A stretch of 7,089 bases of DNA from Pseudaquidulcibacter sp041917055 (GCA_041917055.1 JAYRYJ010000030.1:1-7089); one strand, 5' to 3'; counted from the stretch's first letter, positions 1 to 5,395 are shown. Notes: generated by a model not told the origin, from the sequence alone. Translations and numbers: made by a program.

Positions 1-281
1 AATTTTACATGAAATGGGGCACTTTGGCGATATTGCTTAAAGGCCTTACACCGTTTCCGTTTTTGATTATTTCGATTTTCTCAGGTTCAGTGAAATTTCC
101 ATTTTGGATTTTTGTTAGCGCATCCTTAATAACCCGCGCCGCGCGTTTCTTTCTAGTCGCCGGCCTAACCAAAATCTATGGCCCACAAATCGAGGAATTT
201 ATCGAGAAAAAACTATATTGGGTAACAGGTGGCATTGCGATTGTGATTATAGCAGCAGCAGCCTTTATGGCACGGCATTAG
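1..281 (+). CDS. YqaA/DedA-like (VTT-type) membrane protein, C-terminal part
   Basis: The reading frame is already open at base 3 and ends at TAG 279-281, so this is the 3' end of a gene that starts outside the window. The ATG at 9 is probably internal. The visible ~92 residues begin with a stretch containing KGLTPFPFLIISIFSG, which matches the conserved Lys-Gly-x-Thr-Pro-x-Pro re-entrant segment of YqaA/DedA (SNARE-associated/VTT) membrane proteins. A second helix follows with ITRAARFFLVAGL, then an amphipathic KIYGPQIEEFIEKKL stretch and a last hydrophobic helix before the basic end MARH. YqaA-type proteins are about 140-200 residues, so roughly half is missing. DedA/VTT proteins are inner-membrane proteins linked to lipid scrambling or proton-dependent transport; the substrate here cannot be told. 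The gene converges on the minus-strand cluster with only 9 bases between the stop codons and no evident terminator. Confidence 0.72.
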   Translation, partial: FYMKWGTLAILLKGLTPFPFLIISIFSGSVKFPFWIFVSASLITRAARFFLVAGLTKIYGPQIEEFIEKKLYWVTGGIAIVIIAAAAFMARH

Positions 282-290
282 TCCAAGAAA

Positions 291-566
291 CTATAAGTTC
301 AAAGATAATGCGCCGCCATAACAGATTGAAAAAGACAAAACTAGAAAAATTCCAAATCCGATCCAATTGGCGCTTCTTTTGCCTTTTGGGGCCGTTGAAT
401 CAAAACTCTGCACAATAACATACACAAGCGAAATTATTTGAGCTGCGAACAAGAAAAATGCGCTGATTATTATGTCATATTGTCCACCTTGGATTATTGC
501 ATATAAAAGCGTCAAACTCGAGAGAATAATTGCGATCGCAGTCCAAAGAGAAAGTGTTTTTTTCAT
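291..566 (-). CDS. small three-helix membrane protein, unknown function
   Basis: A 91-residue protein, last gene of the minus-strand cluster, ending at TAG 293-291. I recognise no family. Three hydrophobic segments are visible, at about residues 6-27, 31-53 and 67-88. Between the second and third lies a short polar basic loop (DSTAPKGKRSANW), probably cytoplasmic. The ATG at 566 is preferred. A TTG at 575 in the same frame would add three residues and lies directly after the TGA (578-576) of the upstream gene, so translational coupling is possible. Neither start has a convincing Shine-Dalgarno sequence. It shows no clear sequence similarity to the paralogous pair upstream. Function can only be guessed from the lipid-flavoured cluster. 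Confidence 0.6.
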   Translation of the reverse strand: MKKTLSLWTAIAIILSSLTLLYAIIQGGQYDIIISAFFLFAAQIISLVYVIVQSFDSTAPKGKRSANWIGFGIFLVLSFSICYGGALSLNL

Positions 567-575
567 TGTTTTCAA

Positions 576-878
576 TCAAATAATTAAAGCTAAGCCCCAA
601 GTAGCAGCGAGTATGAATAAATAGATTCCGGTTGCAATCCAATAATGTTTGACAAGATGACGATTTTCGAAGAGGTAGAAACTTGCAATTGTCGTAATAA
701 TTACCATTAGGATTGCGTAGGAATATGGCGTAATCATAAGCAAAATCATTGCTTCATCGGTCATGGTCATGTTAAATACGAGCATAAATAGTATTGGAGC
801 AATTGCATTATAGGATAAAGAGCCAAGGAAAAAGCCAATATAAACCAATACGGCACTTTTCTTTTTGTTTTCTTCCAT
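576..878 (-). CDS. small membrane protein with FENRHLV-HYW motif, copy B of a tandem pair
   Basis: A 100-residue protein with ATG at 878, preceded by TAGGTG seven bases upstream, a usable ribosome binding site. It has a short charged N-terminus (MEENKKK), then three hydrophobic segments at about residues 9-35, 42-68 and 81-99. It is a clear paralogue of the upstream gene at 907-1221. Shared landmarks are YxGFFLG near the N-terminus, SYAILMV in the second helix, and the near-identical loop FENRHLVKHYWIATGIY leading into the last helix. The strict conservation of the polar stretch Glu-Asn-Arg-His between otherwise drifting helices suggests a functional or interaction site. I do not recognise the family. 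The two copies lie 28 bases apart and presumably share a transcript. Confidence 0.68.
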   Translation of the reverse strand: MEENKKKSAVLVYIGFFLGSLSYNAIAPILFMLVFNMTMTDEAMILLMITPYSYAILMVIITTIASFYLFENRHLVKHYWIATGIYLFILAATWGLALII

Positions 879-906
879 GACAATACACCTACATTGGTTT
901 TTATTT

Positions 907-1221
907 TCAATTAGTTGTTATGCCTAGAAATACGGCGCAGGCGCCACCATAGAGCAAAACATAAATTCCGGTGGCAATCCAATAATGCCTGACTAGATGA
1001 CGGTTTTCAAAAAGGCGAAAATGCGCAATTGTCGAAATTGTTACCATTAGAATTGCATAAGATGGCGGCGTGATTACAAGGTAAAACACTTCATCATATT
1101 CGCCTTTGAATGGAGAAAATTCTGACAGCACAAATGGAAAAACTATTATGAAGGCAATGAAACCAAGGAAAAAGCCCAAATAAACCCAAAATGGATGTTT
1201 TTTCTTTTTGCTTTTTTCCAT
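907..1221 (-). CDS. small membrane protein with FENRHLV-HYW motif, copy A of a tandem pair
   Basis: A 104-residue protein with ATG at 1221, only 12 bases after the TGA of the preceding gene. The ribosome binding site is weak (GAAAG further upstream), which fits translational coupling. It has a strongly basic start (MEKSKKKK), followed by hydrophobic segments at about residues 11-32, 45-67 and 84-101. The loop FENRHLVRHYWIATGIY at about 71-87 is almost identical to that of copy B, as is SYAILMV before it. The region between helices 1 and 2 differs: an acidic stretch, SPFKGEYDEVFY, replaces NMTMTDEAM. The lysine-rich N-terminus should lie in the cytoplasm by the positive-inside rule. No known family recognised. 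Tandem duplication within an operon is the simplest origin. Confidence 0.68.
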   Translation of the reverse strand: MEKSKKKKHPFWVYLGFFLGFIAFIIVFPFVLSEFSPFKGEYDEVFYLVITPPSYAILMVTISTIAHFRLFENRHLVRHYWIATGIYVLLYGGACAVFLGITTN

Positions 1222-1233
1222 AACGATAAACTT

Positions 1234-1611
1234 TCAATGGTTCTGCGTCTCGTTGGTCGCGTTTGGGTTTTCTAATTGACAATCCGCCGAATTGAATGCG
1301 CCAAATACTATACCATTTTTGCCTTGAATAACCAAACAAGTTGGTATCATAAGCACTAAGTTTGTAGACAGCCCAAGCCAAAAGCTGCCATAATAAGGCA
1401 AAATAAATTTCCGGAATGGCTTGATAGTAAAGCTGATTAGACCGACCACAACCAATAAGATGAACTCAATATATGCGATTGTAGGTCCAGCTAAACCAGG
1501 GGCGAAATCAGTTGAACACTTGTCAAACCGGATATTTGCCGCCAAAATATTTGCCGCTATTAGAAAAAGTATGTGGGCAAAGACGATTTTATTGGAAGCT
1601 GAATAATTCAT
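1234..1611 (-). CDS. 125-residue membrane protein of unknown function
   Basis: The ATG at 1611-1609 overlaps the TGA of the upstream radical SAM gene in an ATGA arrangement, so the two are translationally coupled. GAGGG four to five bases upstream can act as ribosome binding site. Hydrophobic segments lie at about residues 9-26, 43-62 and 72-94. A polar stretch with Cys32 (RFDKCSTDFAPG) follows the first helix. After the last helix the tail is polar and Asn-rich, with Cys112 (NSADCQLENPNATNETQN). Cys32 and Cys112 may therefore face the same side, possibly the periplasm, and could pair; this is inference. The protein matches no family I know. Its tight coupling to the radical SAM gene suggests the two products are needed together. 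Confidence 0.68.
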   Translation of the reverse strand: MNYSASNKIVFAHILFLIAANILAANIRFDKCSTDFAPGLAGPTIAYIEFILLVVVGLISFTIKPFRKFILPYYGSFWLGLSTNLVLMIPTCLVIQGKNGIVFGAFNSADCQLENPNATNETQNH

Positions 1612-2993
1612 CGCGCCCTCATCAATTTTTCTTCGTCTTTTGGGTCGCGATAAAATAAATTCATTGTGTCAAAGGGAATAATGCGTCCGTCTTTATGGAC
1701 AATATGGACGCATGATTTTTTCACGCCGCGCACGTCAAAATCCCACGCATCATAGAATTTTTTGACTATGACGCGAAACAAATTGGAATAATTAAGATTA
1801 GAAACTTCAATTTTCGGAAGGCAACACATGATTTCGGCGATTTTTTCAGTGCAATCTTGTGGTGAATTAGCGGTAGAGAAAAGCTCAAACATTTTGGTTT
1901 GAATTTCGGGCAAGGTCTCAAAATTAATAGTATTTCGGCTTGCGCTTAATAAATCTTCGGGGCTGAAATATCGCGTTAATGGCATGATTTCATTGCCCAA
2001 TTTAAGGGCATAACCCATCATAATTGCATCAGGGTGGCATGGAACGGGGATTAAATCTTCGGGCGCGAATAAATCAGATTGCGCCAAAATCGCATTTCGC
2101 ATACCTGAAAGCGTCAGTCTGCCGATTTCCGCATCACCATTTCCATTGCGACCTGCATATTGCACGGGTTGAAAAGTTACGCCGCGCACGCATTCTTGTT
2201 GCTTTGCATAATCAATGATTGCCCCAATTTCTTTGTCATTCAAACCTTTTTGCAAAGTGACGACCAAAGTAGTCGAAATATTGAACTCATTAAGATTGGC
2301 AATCGCTTTTTCGCGCCATTGACTAACGTCTTGCCCACGCAAACTCATCAAAGCCGCCGCCTCAAAAGAATCGAATTGAAGATAAACCTCAATCCCCGGC
2401 ATAAAACCCGCCAGTTTTTCAACAAAATCACGTTCATGCGCAATGCGATAGCCGTTGGTATTTATCATTAAATGGCGAATTGGGCGTGCCTTTGCCAGTT
2501 CCATGATTTCGAAAAAATCGGGGTGAAGCGTTGGTTCGCCACCTGATAATTGCACGACATCGGGGCGGCCTTCACTTTTCACAACAATATCAAGCATATT
2601 GGCGATTTCGTCTAAGCTGCGATGTGAACCATGTGCAGGTGACGAAGACGCATAACAAGTCGGACAAGTAAGATTGCACCGGTCCGTCACTTCAATAATC
2701 GAAACACAAGAATGTTGTTCATGGTCGGTGCAAAGGCCGCAATCATAGGGGCAGCCTTTTTCAATTTTCTTGCCAAATTTCAAGGGAATATCGCCCGGTT
2801 TCAAAAAATCCCGCGTTTTTTTGTAATATTCGGCATCATCGGAAATTAGGACTTTGAATTTCCCATGCTCGGGGCATTGTTTGACCATAAAGACTTTATT
2901 GTCTTGGATAATGATTTTGGCTTCAAGTTTTTTGAGACAATGCGGGCAAATTGAATTGGTCAATTCATAAAAAATATAGTCACGAACAGGCAA
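1608..2993 (-). CDS. Cys-rich radical SAM enzyme of the MJ0619/tetraether synthase-like group
   Basis: A 461-residue cytoplasmic or membrane-associated enzyme. The core motif CNLTCPTC (Cys106, 110, 113) would bind the [4Fe-4S] cluster that cleaves S-adenosylmethionine, and GGEP at 151-154 is the SAM-binding motif. The N-terminus carries CPHC (16, 19) with CPEHG (Cys40), a rubredoxin- or zinc-like set, then CPYDCGLC plus Cys96, likely ligands of an extra cluster. PCHPD (Cys319), the pair Cys390-391 and SCVH with GRIIPF (428-440) suggest another auxiliary cluster. This architecture is known from archaeal MJ0619/Tes (COG1964), which joins lipid tails by C-C bonds. Substrate identity for this bacterial protein is inference. 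The start is TTG at 2993 with AAAGGGG eight bases upstream; it overlaps the Lgt-like gene by 14 bases. The usual C-terminal Cys after IPF is Asp here. Confidence 0.85.
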   Translation of the reverse strand: MPVRDYIFYELTNSICPHCLKKLEAKIIIQDNKVFMVKQCPEHGKFKVLISDDAEYYKKTRDFLKPGDIPLKFGKKIEKGCPYDCGLCTDHEQHSCVSIIEVTDRCNLTCPTCYASSSPAHGSHRSLDEIANMLDIVVKSEGRPDVVQLSGGEPTLHPDFFEIMELAKARPIRHLMINTNGYRIAHERDFVEKLAGFMPGIEVYLQFDSFEAAALMSLRGQDVSQWREKAIANLNEFNISTTLVVTLQKGLNDKEIGAIIDYAKQQECVRGVTFQPVQYAGRNGNGDAEIGRLTLSGMRNAILAQSDLFAPEDLIPVPCHPDAIMMGYALKLGNEIMPLTRYFSPEDLLSASRNTINFETLPEIQTKMFELFSTANSPQDCTEKIAEIMCCLPKIEVSNLNYSNLFRVIVKKFYDAWDFDVRGVKKSCVHIVHKDGRIIPFDTMNLFYRDPKDEEKLMRAR

Positions 2994-3732
2994 TTTCTTT
3001 GCCCCTTTGAAAAAAGAAAAGGCAATAATACAAAACCATCGCCAAACTCACGAATTGTATCATAGAGAGTTGCAAAAATGAATATTTGACCACAGGTTTA
3101 ATATATTCAATTCCAAAGCGAAATAAGGAATAAAGGCCGAGAAAAATTTTAAATTTATCGCCTTCTTGAAGTTTGGCATTGATTACAAATTTTATGACGA
3201 AAGCAATTATCAGGAGGGCAAAAATCTCATAAAGCGGGGCAGGGTGGCGCAATATTCCGTCACCGCCATCCATTCCAAAAATCGATTTTGTGGGATTTCC
3301 CCAAGTTCCGTCGCTAACGCCTTGCAAAAAACAGCCGATGCGCCCAATAATCATGCCCAAAATAATCGGAAAAACATAAATATCGCCGCTCGATCTTTTG
3401 ATTCCTTTGAAGGCTTTCGCGATTTCAACACCGATCAAACCACCGACAAGACCGCCCAAAATTGTTTTTGATGCCATAAACAAAAACGGATACTTAAGTG
3501 CTGACTGCCAAATTTCGGGGTGTTCAAGAAAACCCAATATTTTTGAACCAAGCGACGCGCCCAAAACCCCGCCCATCAAAATAGTCATACGATTTTCATC
3601 GCCATAATCGTCTTTTTGTTGCTTTTTGAGGAATAGATAAAGGCGAAACCCAATGAAATAGGACAATAATTCCAACGCGTAATGGATAGGAACAATAAGA
3701 CCAAATATCTCAATCTCGAATGGCAATTTCAT
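2980..3732 (-). CDS. Lgt-like polytopic membrane protein with altered Lgt signature
   Basis: A 250-residue, mostly hydrophobic protein related to prolipoprotein diacylglyceryl transferase, an inner-membrane enzyme that moves diacylglycerol from phosphatidylglycerol to lipoproteins. Recognisable elements are the early H17 helix, SKTILGGLVGG (88-98) at the place of the Lgt HGG region, GRIGCFLQG (130-138), GDGILRHPAPLYE (157-169) and RFGIEY (205-210). Classical Lgt has GR-x-G-N-x-x-N-x-E, but here both Asn and the Glu are replaced (Cys133, Gln136 and a Val/Ser position), and the catalytic His of HGG appears to be Lys or absent. It therefore probably does not perform ordinary lipoprotein lipidation. 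ATG at 3732 is chosen. A TTG at 3765 would add 11 residues but lies inside the terminator U-tract. The gene overlaps the radical SAM gene by 14 bases, which implies joint function. Confidence 0.78.
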   Translation of the reverse strand: MKLPFEIEIFGLIVPIHYALELLSYFIGFRLYLFLKKQQKDDYGDENRMTILMGGVLGASLGSKILGFLEHPEIWQSALKYPFLFMASKTILGGLVGGLIGVEIAKAFKGIKRSSGDIYVFPIILGMIIGRIGCFLQGVSDGTWGNPTKSIFGMDGGDGILRHPAPLYEIFALLIIAFVIKFVINAKLQEGDKFKIFLGLYSLFRFGIEYIKPVVKYSFLQLSMIQFVSLAMVLYYCLFFFQRGKEIACS

Positions 3733-3757
3733 TAGGCAACAATAAATCCATTCCCCC

Positions 3758-3789
3758 AAAAACAAAACCCCCGCAATTGCTTGCGGGGG
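3758..3789 (-). terminator. Rho-independent terminator behind the barrel remnant
   Basis: Read on the minus strand: a perfect 9-bp stem CCCCCGCAA/TTGCGGGGG (3789-3781 with 3776-3768), a 4-base loop, then TTTTGTTTTT (3767-3758). It closes the outer-membrane protein unit at 3979-4503. It lies only 25 bases before the ATG of the Lgt-like gene, so it should separate that operon from the barrel genes unless there is read-through. Confidence 0.9.
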
Positions 3790-3812
3790 TGGTTGTTTTG
3801 AAAACGGGAGGA

Positions 3813-3966
3813 TTAGAATTTGCGGACCTAGGTGACTGCGAAATTGTCTATTCTGTGGATTTCTTTATCGCTTGTATAAGCGGCTTGGATGCCGTCATTA
3901 TCTAATCCTGTTGCACGCATCGCGGTGCTGATTATTTCGGGCTTTTGGCATGCTGCGAAGTTTTTA
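3813..3966 (-). pseudogene. decayed 3' remnant of an outer-membrane barrel gene
   Basis: Read on the minus strand, this stretch encodes LDNDGIQAAYTSDKEIHRIDNFAVT, then a TAG (3830-3828), then VRKF and TAA (3815-3813). It aligns without gaps over about 85 bases to the 3' end of the intact gene at 4725-5255, which reads DENNGIRADYT...MDNFAVSYVRKF. The Tyr codon TAC of the intact copy is TAG here, so the terminal Phe needed for barrel assembly would be lost. Further upstream only a weak match remains (NFAAC against TFAAG), with an apparent insertion of about two dozen bases. No start or signal peptide is left, because the 3979-4503 gene begins immediately upstream. The stop-to-terminator distance is the same as in the intact copy, which confirms descent by duplication. 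Confidence 0.8.
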
Positions 3967-3978
3967 GTAAAGTTCAAA

Positions 3979-4503
3979 TCAGAACTTATAGACATAGTGA
4001 AATCCAAGAGTATCGAACGATTGCCTTTGGGCGAAATTGCCGCGTGTATCCGCAACGCCGATTCGGCTAAGGTCAATTCTGACACCTGAAAAAGGCGTTA
4101 ACATATATTGTGCGCCGACACCCAAAGCCAATGCAGAGGTCTTAGAATCATTGGTTGCGCCGTCATAATCATAAGTATCTTGTGCAAGCCCGGCAAATCC
4201 AGCGCGGGCAAAAACGCCAAAATCTTCACTAAATTGATAATGAGCAAGGCCGTAAAAGCCATAATTATAAGTCACAGGGGCACGTCTGTCAGAGGCAAAT
4301 TTTGTGCCGCCTTCAATTTCAACACCATAGTTTTCATTGAAACGAAAGCCAAAGCGGGCGTTAATTGTGGCTTGTTGGAAATCAGTAATGTGATGTGCAA
4401 TCGTCCCAACATTGACGTAAAGACCGGAATAGGCGTCTTGCGCCAAGGCTTTTACAGATAAAAGTGGAGCCAATACCACGCAAGCAACGACAAGGCTTTT
4501 CAT
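3979..4503 (-). CDS. outer-membrane beta-barrel protein (porin-family, small 8-strand type)
   Basis: A 174-residue exported protein. The start ATG 4503-4501 has AAGGAG eight bases upstream; a longer reading frame to 4605 has no signal peptide at its front and is rejected. The signal peptide is residues 1-21 (MKSLVVACVVLAPLLSVKALA, cut before Gln22), with a slightly unusual Lys18 near the cleavage site. The mature part is built of alternating polar/hydrophobic strands such as SGLYVNVG, YGVEIEGG, FGVFARAGFAG, ALALGVGAQYML and GVRIDLSRIG. It ends in FHYVYKF, the aromatic strand with terminal Phe that BAM recognises. It resembles OMP_b-brl/OmpW-like barrels and is the most divergent of the three paralogues here. 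A long leader with two inverted repeats precedes it. Whether it is a pore or an adhesion/defence protein cannot be told. Confidence 0.85.
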   Translation of the reverse strand: MKSLVVACVVLAPLLSVKALAQDAYSGLYVNVGTIAHHITDFQQATINARFGFRFNENYGVEIEGGTKFASDRRAPVTYNYGFYGLAHYQFSEDFGVFARAGFAGLAQDTYDYDGATNDSKTSALALGVGAQYMLTPFSGVRIDLSRIGVADTRGNFAQRQSFDTLGFHYVYKF

Positions 4504-4520
4504 TTTACAAACTCCTTTCG

Positions 4521-4541
4521 AATATTTCAAATTCAAATATT
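4521..4541 (-). repeat. inverted repeat in the leader of the 3979-4503 barrel gene
   Basis: The plus-strand sequence aatattt-caaattc-aaatatt has perfect 7-base arms around a 7-base spacer. It ends about five bases before the AAGGAG ribosome binding site (minus-strand direction), so a hairpin here could affect translation initiation. It is AT-only in the arms and therefore weak. Confidence 0.55.
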
Positions 4542-4544
4542 GAT

Positions 4545-4560
4545 GGTTCGAAAACGAACC
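4545..4560 (-). repeat. GGTTCG-CGAACC hairpin in the same leader
   Basis: The plus-strand ggttcg-aaaa-cgaacc is a perfect 6-bp stem with a 4-base loop. It sits three bases from the inverted repeat at 4521-4541. In RNA it would be a stable small hairpin; the sequence could equally be an operator. There is no run of U after it, so it is not a terminator. Confidence 0.6.
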
Positions 4561-4603
4561 CTTCATTAGATTTAAAATTTCTGACAATAATGAAATCAGT
4601 ATC

Positions 4604-4632
4604 ACAGTATGAAAAGTCAGTCATGCAATCAA
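4604..4632 (-). promoter_or_regulatory. tentative sigma-70 promoter of the 3979-4503 barrel gene
   Basis: On the minus strand, TTGATT (4632-4627) and TACTGT (4609-4604) are separated by 17 bases. Transcription would start near 4597 and give a leader of about 94 bases containing both inverted repeats. The -10 match is modest. TGATTT and TTAAAT with a 17-base spacer a little downstream is an alternative. Confidence 0.35.
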
Positions 4633-4674
4633 TACAATTTGACAGTGTGATATTGCCCAAGACGCGCTTAAAGT

Positions 4675-4701
4675 AAAAACCCCCGCAATTGCTTGCGGGG
4701 G
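4675..4701 (-). terminator. Rho-independent terminator of the 4725-5255 barrel gene
   Basis: On the minus strand, the same 9-bp stem CCCCCGCAA/TTGCGGGGG with a 4-base loop is followed by TTTTT (4679-4675). It starts 23 bases after the stop codon. A 26-base stretch (4676-4701) is identical to 3764-3789, so the two terminators are copies made when the barrel gene was duplicated. Confidence 0.92.
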
Positions 4702-4724
4702 CGTTTGCCTCGAAATGGGGGGGA

Positions 4725-5255
4725 TTAGAATTTGCGGACGTAAGAGACTGCGAAATTGTCCATTCCATCGTTTTCGGTATAGCGGGTGTAGTCTGCGCGG
4801 ATGCCGTTATTTTCGTCAAACATGAATTGACCGCCAACGCCTGCTGCGAATGTTCCGGCATCGTCTTTATAAGTCGCGGTTCCGGTTTTGACTTGGTCCC
4901 AAACATGGTGATAGCCAACGCGGCCCAATAGGCTGAATTTATCGGAAACCGGATATTTGCCGACTGCATACGCGCCCAAATCGCCACGGTGTTTATATTC
5001 GCCCAATGCGGCAAAGGTTTGGTTTGGCGAAGTTAATTTGTCGGTATCGACACCAATGCCACCTTCGGCTTCTACTGCGAAATATTTATTTATTTCGGTG
5101 CCGATTTTTGCGCTTAGGCTGGTGGTTTGCACGCCGTCATTGTCATTCACGGTAACGCCGGCATTGCCATAAAGATTCAATGGTTTGTCTTGTGCAAATG
5201 CAGCACTTGAGGCCAAAGCCAAAAGGGAAGAAGCGATAATAATTGTAGTTTTCAT
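4725..5255 (-). CDS. outer-membrane beta-barrel protein (porin-family), middle copy
   Basis: A 176-residue exported barrel protein. ATG 5255-5253 with GGAG six bases upstream is the start; the TTG at 5267 lies upstream of the ribosome binding site and is rejected. The signal peptide is residues 1-21 (MKTTIIIASSLLALASSAAFA), cut before Gln22. The mature chain shows strand/turn alternation with YGNAGVTVNDNDG, INKYFAVEAEGGIG, GDLGAYAVGKYPV, FSLLGRVGYHHVWD, GTFAAGVGGQFMFDENNGIRADYTR, and a final FAVSYVRKF with C-terminal Phe. It closely resembles the protein at 5454-5942 (NKYxxVEAEXGxG, KFSLxGRVGYHHxW, NG-RADxTR, SYVRKF), so both are one paralogous family. A good promoter and a terminator frame it as a single-gene unit. 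Function beyond being an outer-membrane barrel is unknown. Confidence 0.88.
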   Translation of the reverse strand: MKTTIIIASSLLALASSAAFAQDKPLNLYGNAGVTVNDNDGVQTTSLSAKIGTEINKYFAVEAEGGIGVDTDKLTSPNQTFAALGEYKHRGDLGAYAVGKYPVSDKFSLLGRVGYHHVWDQVKTGTATYKDDAGTFAAGVGGQFMFDENNGIRADYTRYTENDGMDNFAVSYVRKF

Positions 5256-5294
5256 TTTTTTCTCCAAATCGATTGTTTGCCAATCGCGAGTTTA

Positions 5295-5322
5295 ATTTTA
5301 GGATTGTAATAAACGGTTTCAA
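5295..5322 (-). promoter_or_regulatory. sigma-70-type promoter of the 4725-5255 barrel gene
   Basis: Minus strand: -35 TTGAAA (5322-5317), a 16-base spacer, and -10 TAAAAT (5300-5295). Transcription should start near 5288, giving a leader of about 33 bases that contains the GGAG site. The match to consensus is good. Confidence 0.65.
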
Positions 5323-5351
5323 GTTTCGGTTTTGTAATGTGAGGCGCGAGA

Positions 5352-5395
5352 AAACCCAATGTGTTCAAATAGTTACACTTTATTACATTGGGTTT
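5352..5395. repeat. 11-bp perfect inverted repeat between two barrel genes
   Basis: AAACCCAATGT (5352-5362) and ACATTGGGTTT (5385-5395) are perfect inverted arms around a 22-base loop. Outside them CGCGAG and CTCGCG-like bases (5345-5350, 5399-5403) extend the pairing with a bulge. It lies about 60 bases behind the stop of the 5454-5942 gene. It may be that gene's weak terminator, since TTTT follows the stem on the minus strand. The loop holds most of the 18-bp shared motif. Confidence 0.6.
5361..5378 (-). promoter_or_regulatory. shared 18-bp motif upstream of the 4725-5255 gene
   Basis: GTGTTCAAATAGTTACAC on the plus strand, an imperfect dyad with GTGT and ACAC ends ten bases apart. It matches 16 of 18 bases of the copy at 6055-6072 and, like that copy, lies exactly 38 bases upstream of the -35 box of a barrel gene. 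A transcription-factor site centred near -81 is the natural reading. Confidence 0.6.

Noticed and set aside
3828..4085. 85-codon minus-strand open frame covering the barrel remnant
   Set aside because: Its N-terminal half overlaps the 3' end of the intact barrel gene out of frame, and its C-terminal half is the decayed remnant interrupted by TAG. It is not an independent gene.
4108..4461. 117-codon plus-strand open frame opposite the divergent barrel gene
   Set aside because: It is an antisense shadow of a well-supported exported protein, with no ribosome binding site.
3979..4605. Long 208-residue version of the divergent barrel gene starting at 4605
   Set aside because: The first 34 residues lack signal-peptide character, overlap the leader hairpins and have no ribosome binding site. 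ATG 4503 has AAGGAG and a proper signal peptide.
4600..4652. Inverted TATCACA/TGTGATA elements that recall CRP half-sites
   Set aside because: The arms are 39 bases apart and not in the TGTGA-N6-TCACA arrangement, so there is no support for a CRP site.
4505..5014. 169-codon minus-strand open frame overlapping the middle barrel gene
   Set aside because: It lies out of frame over a gene with signal peptide, barrel strands, promoter and terminator. Its translation has no recognisable domain and runs through the terminator.
5352..5395. Inverted repeat considered as the end of a mobile element
   Set aside because: No transposase, target duplication or second copy of the arms is seen. A terminator or regulatory structure is simpler.
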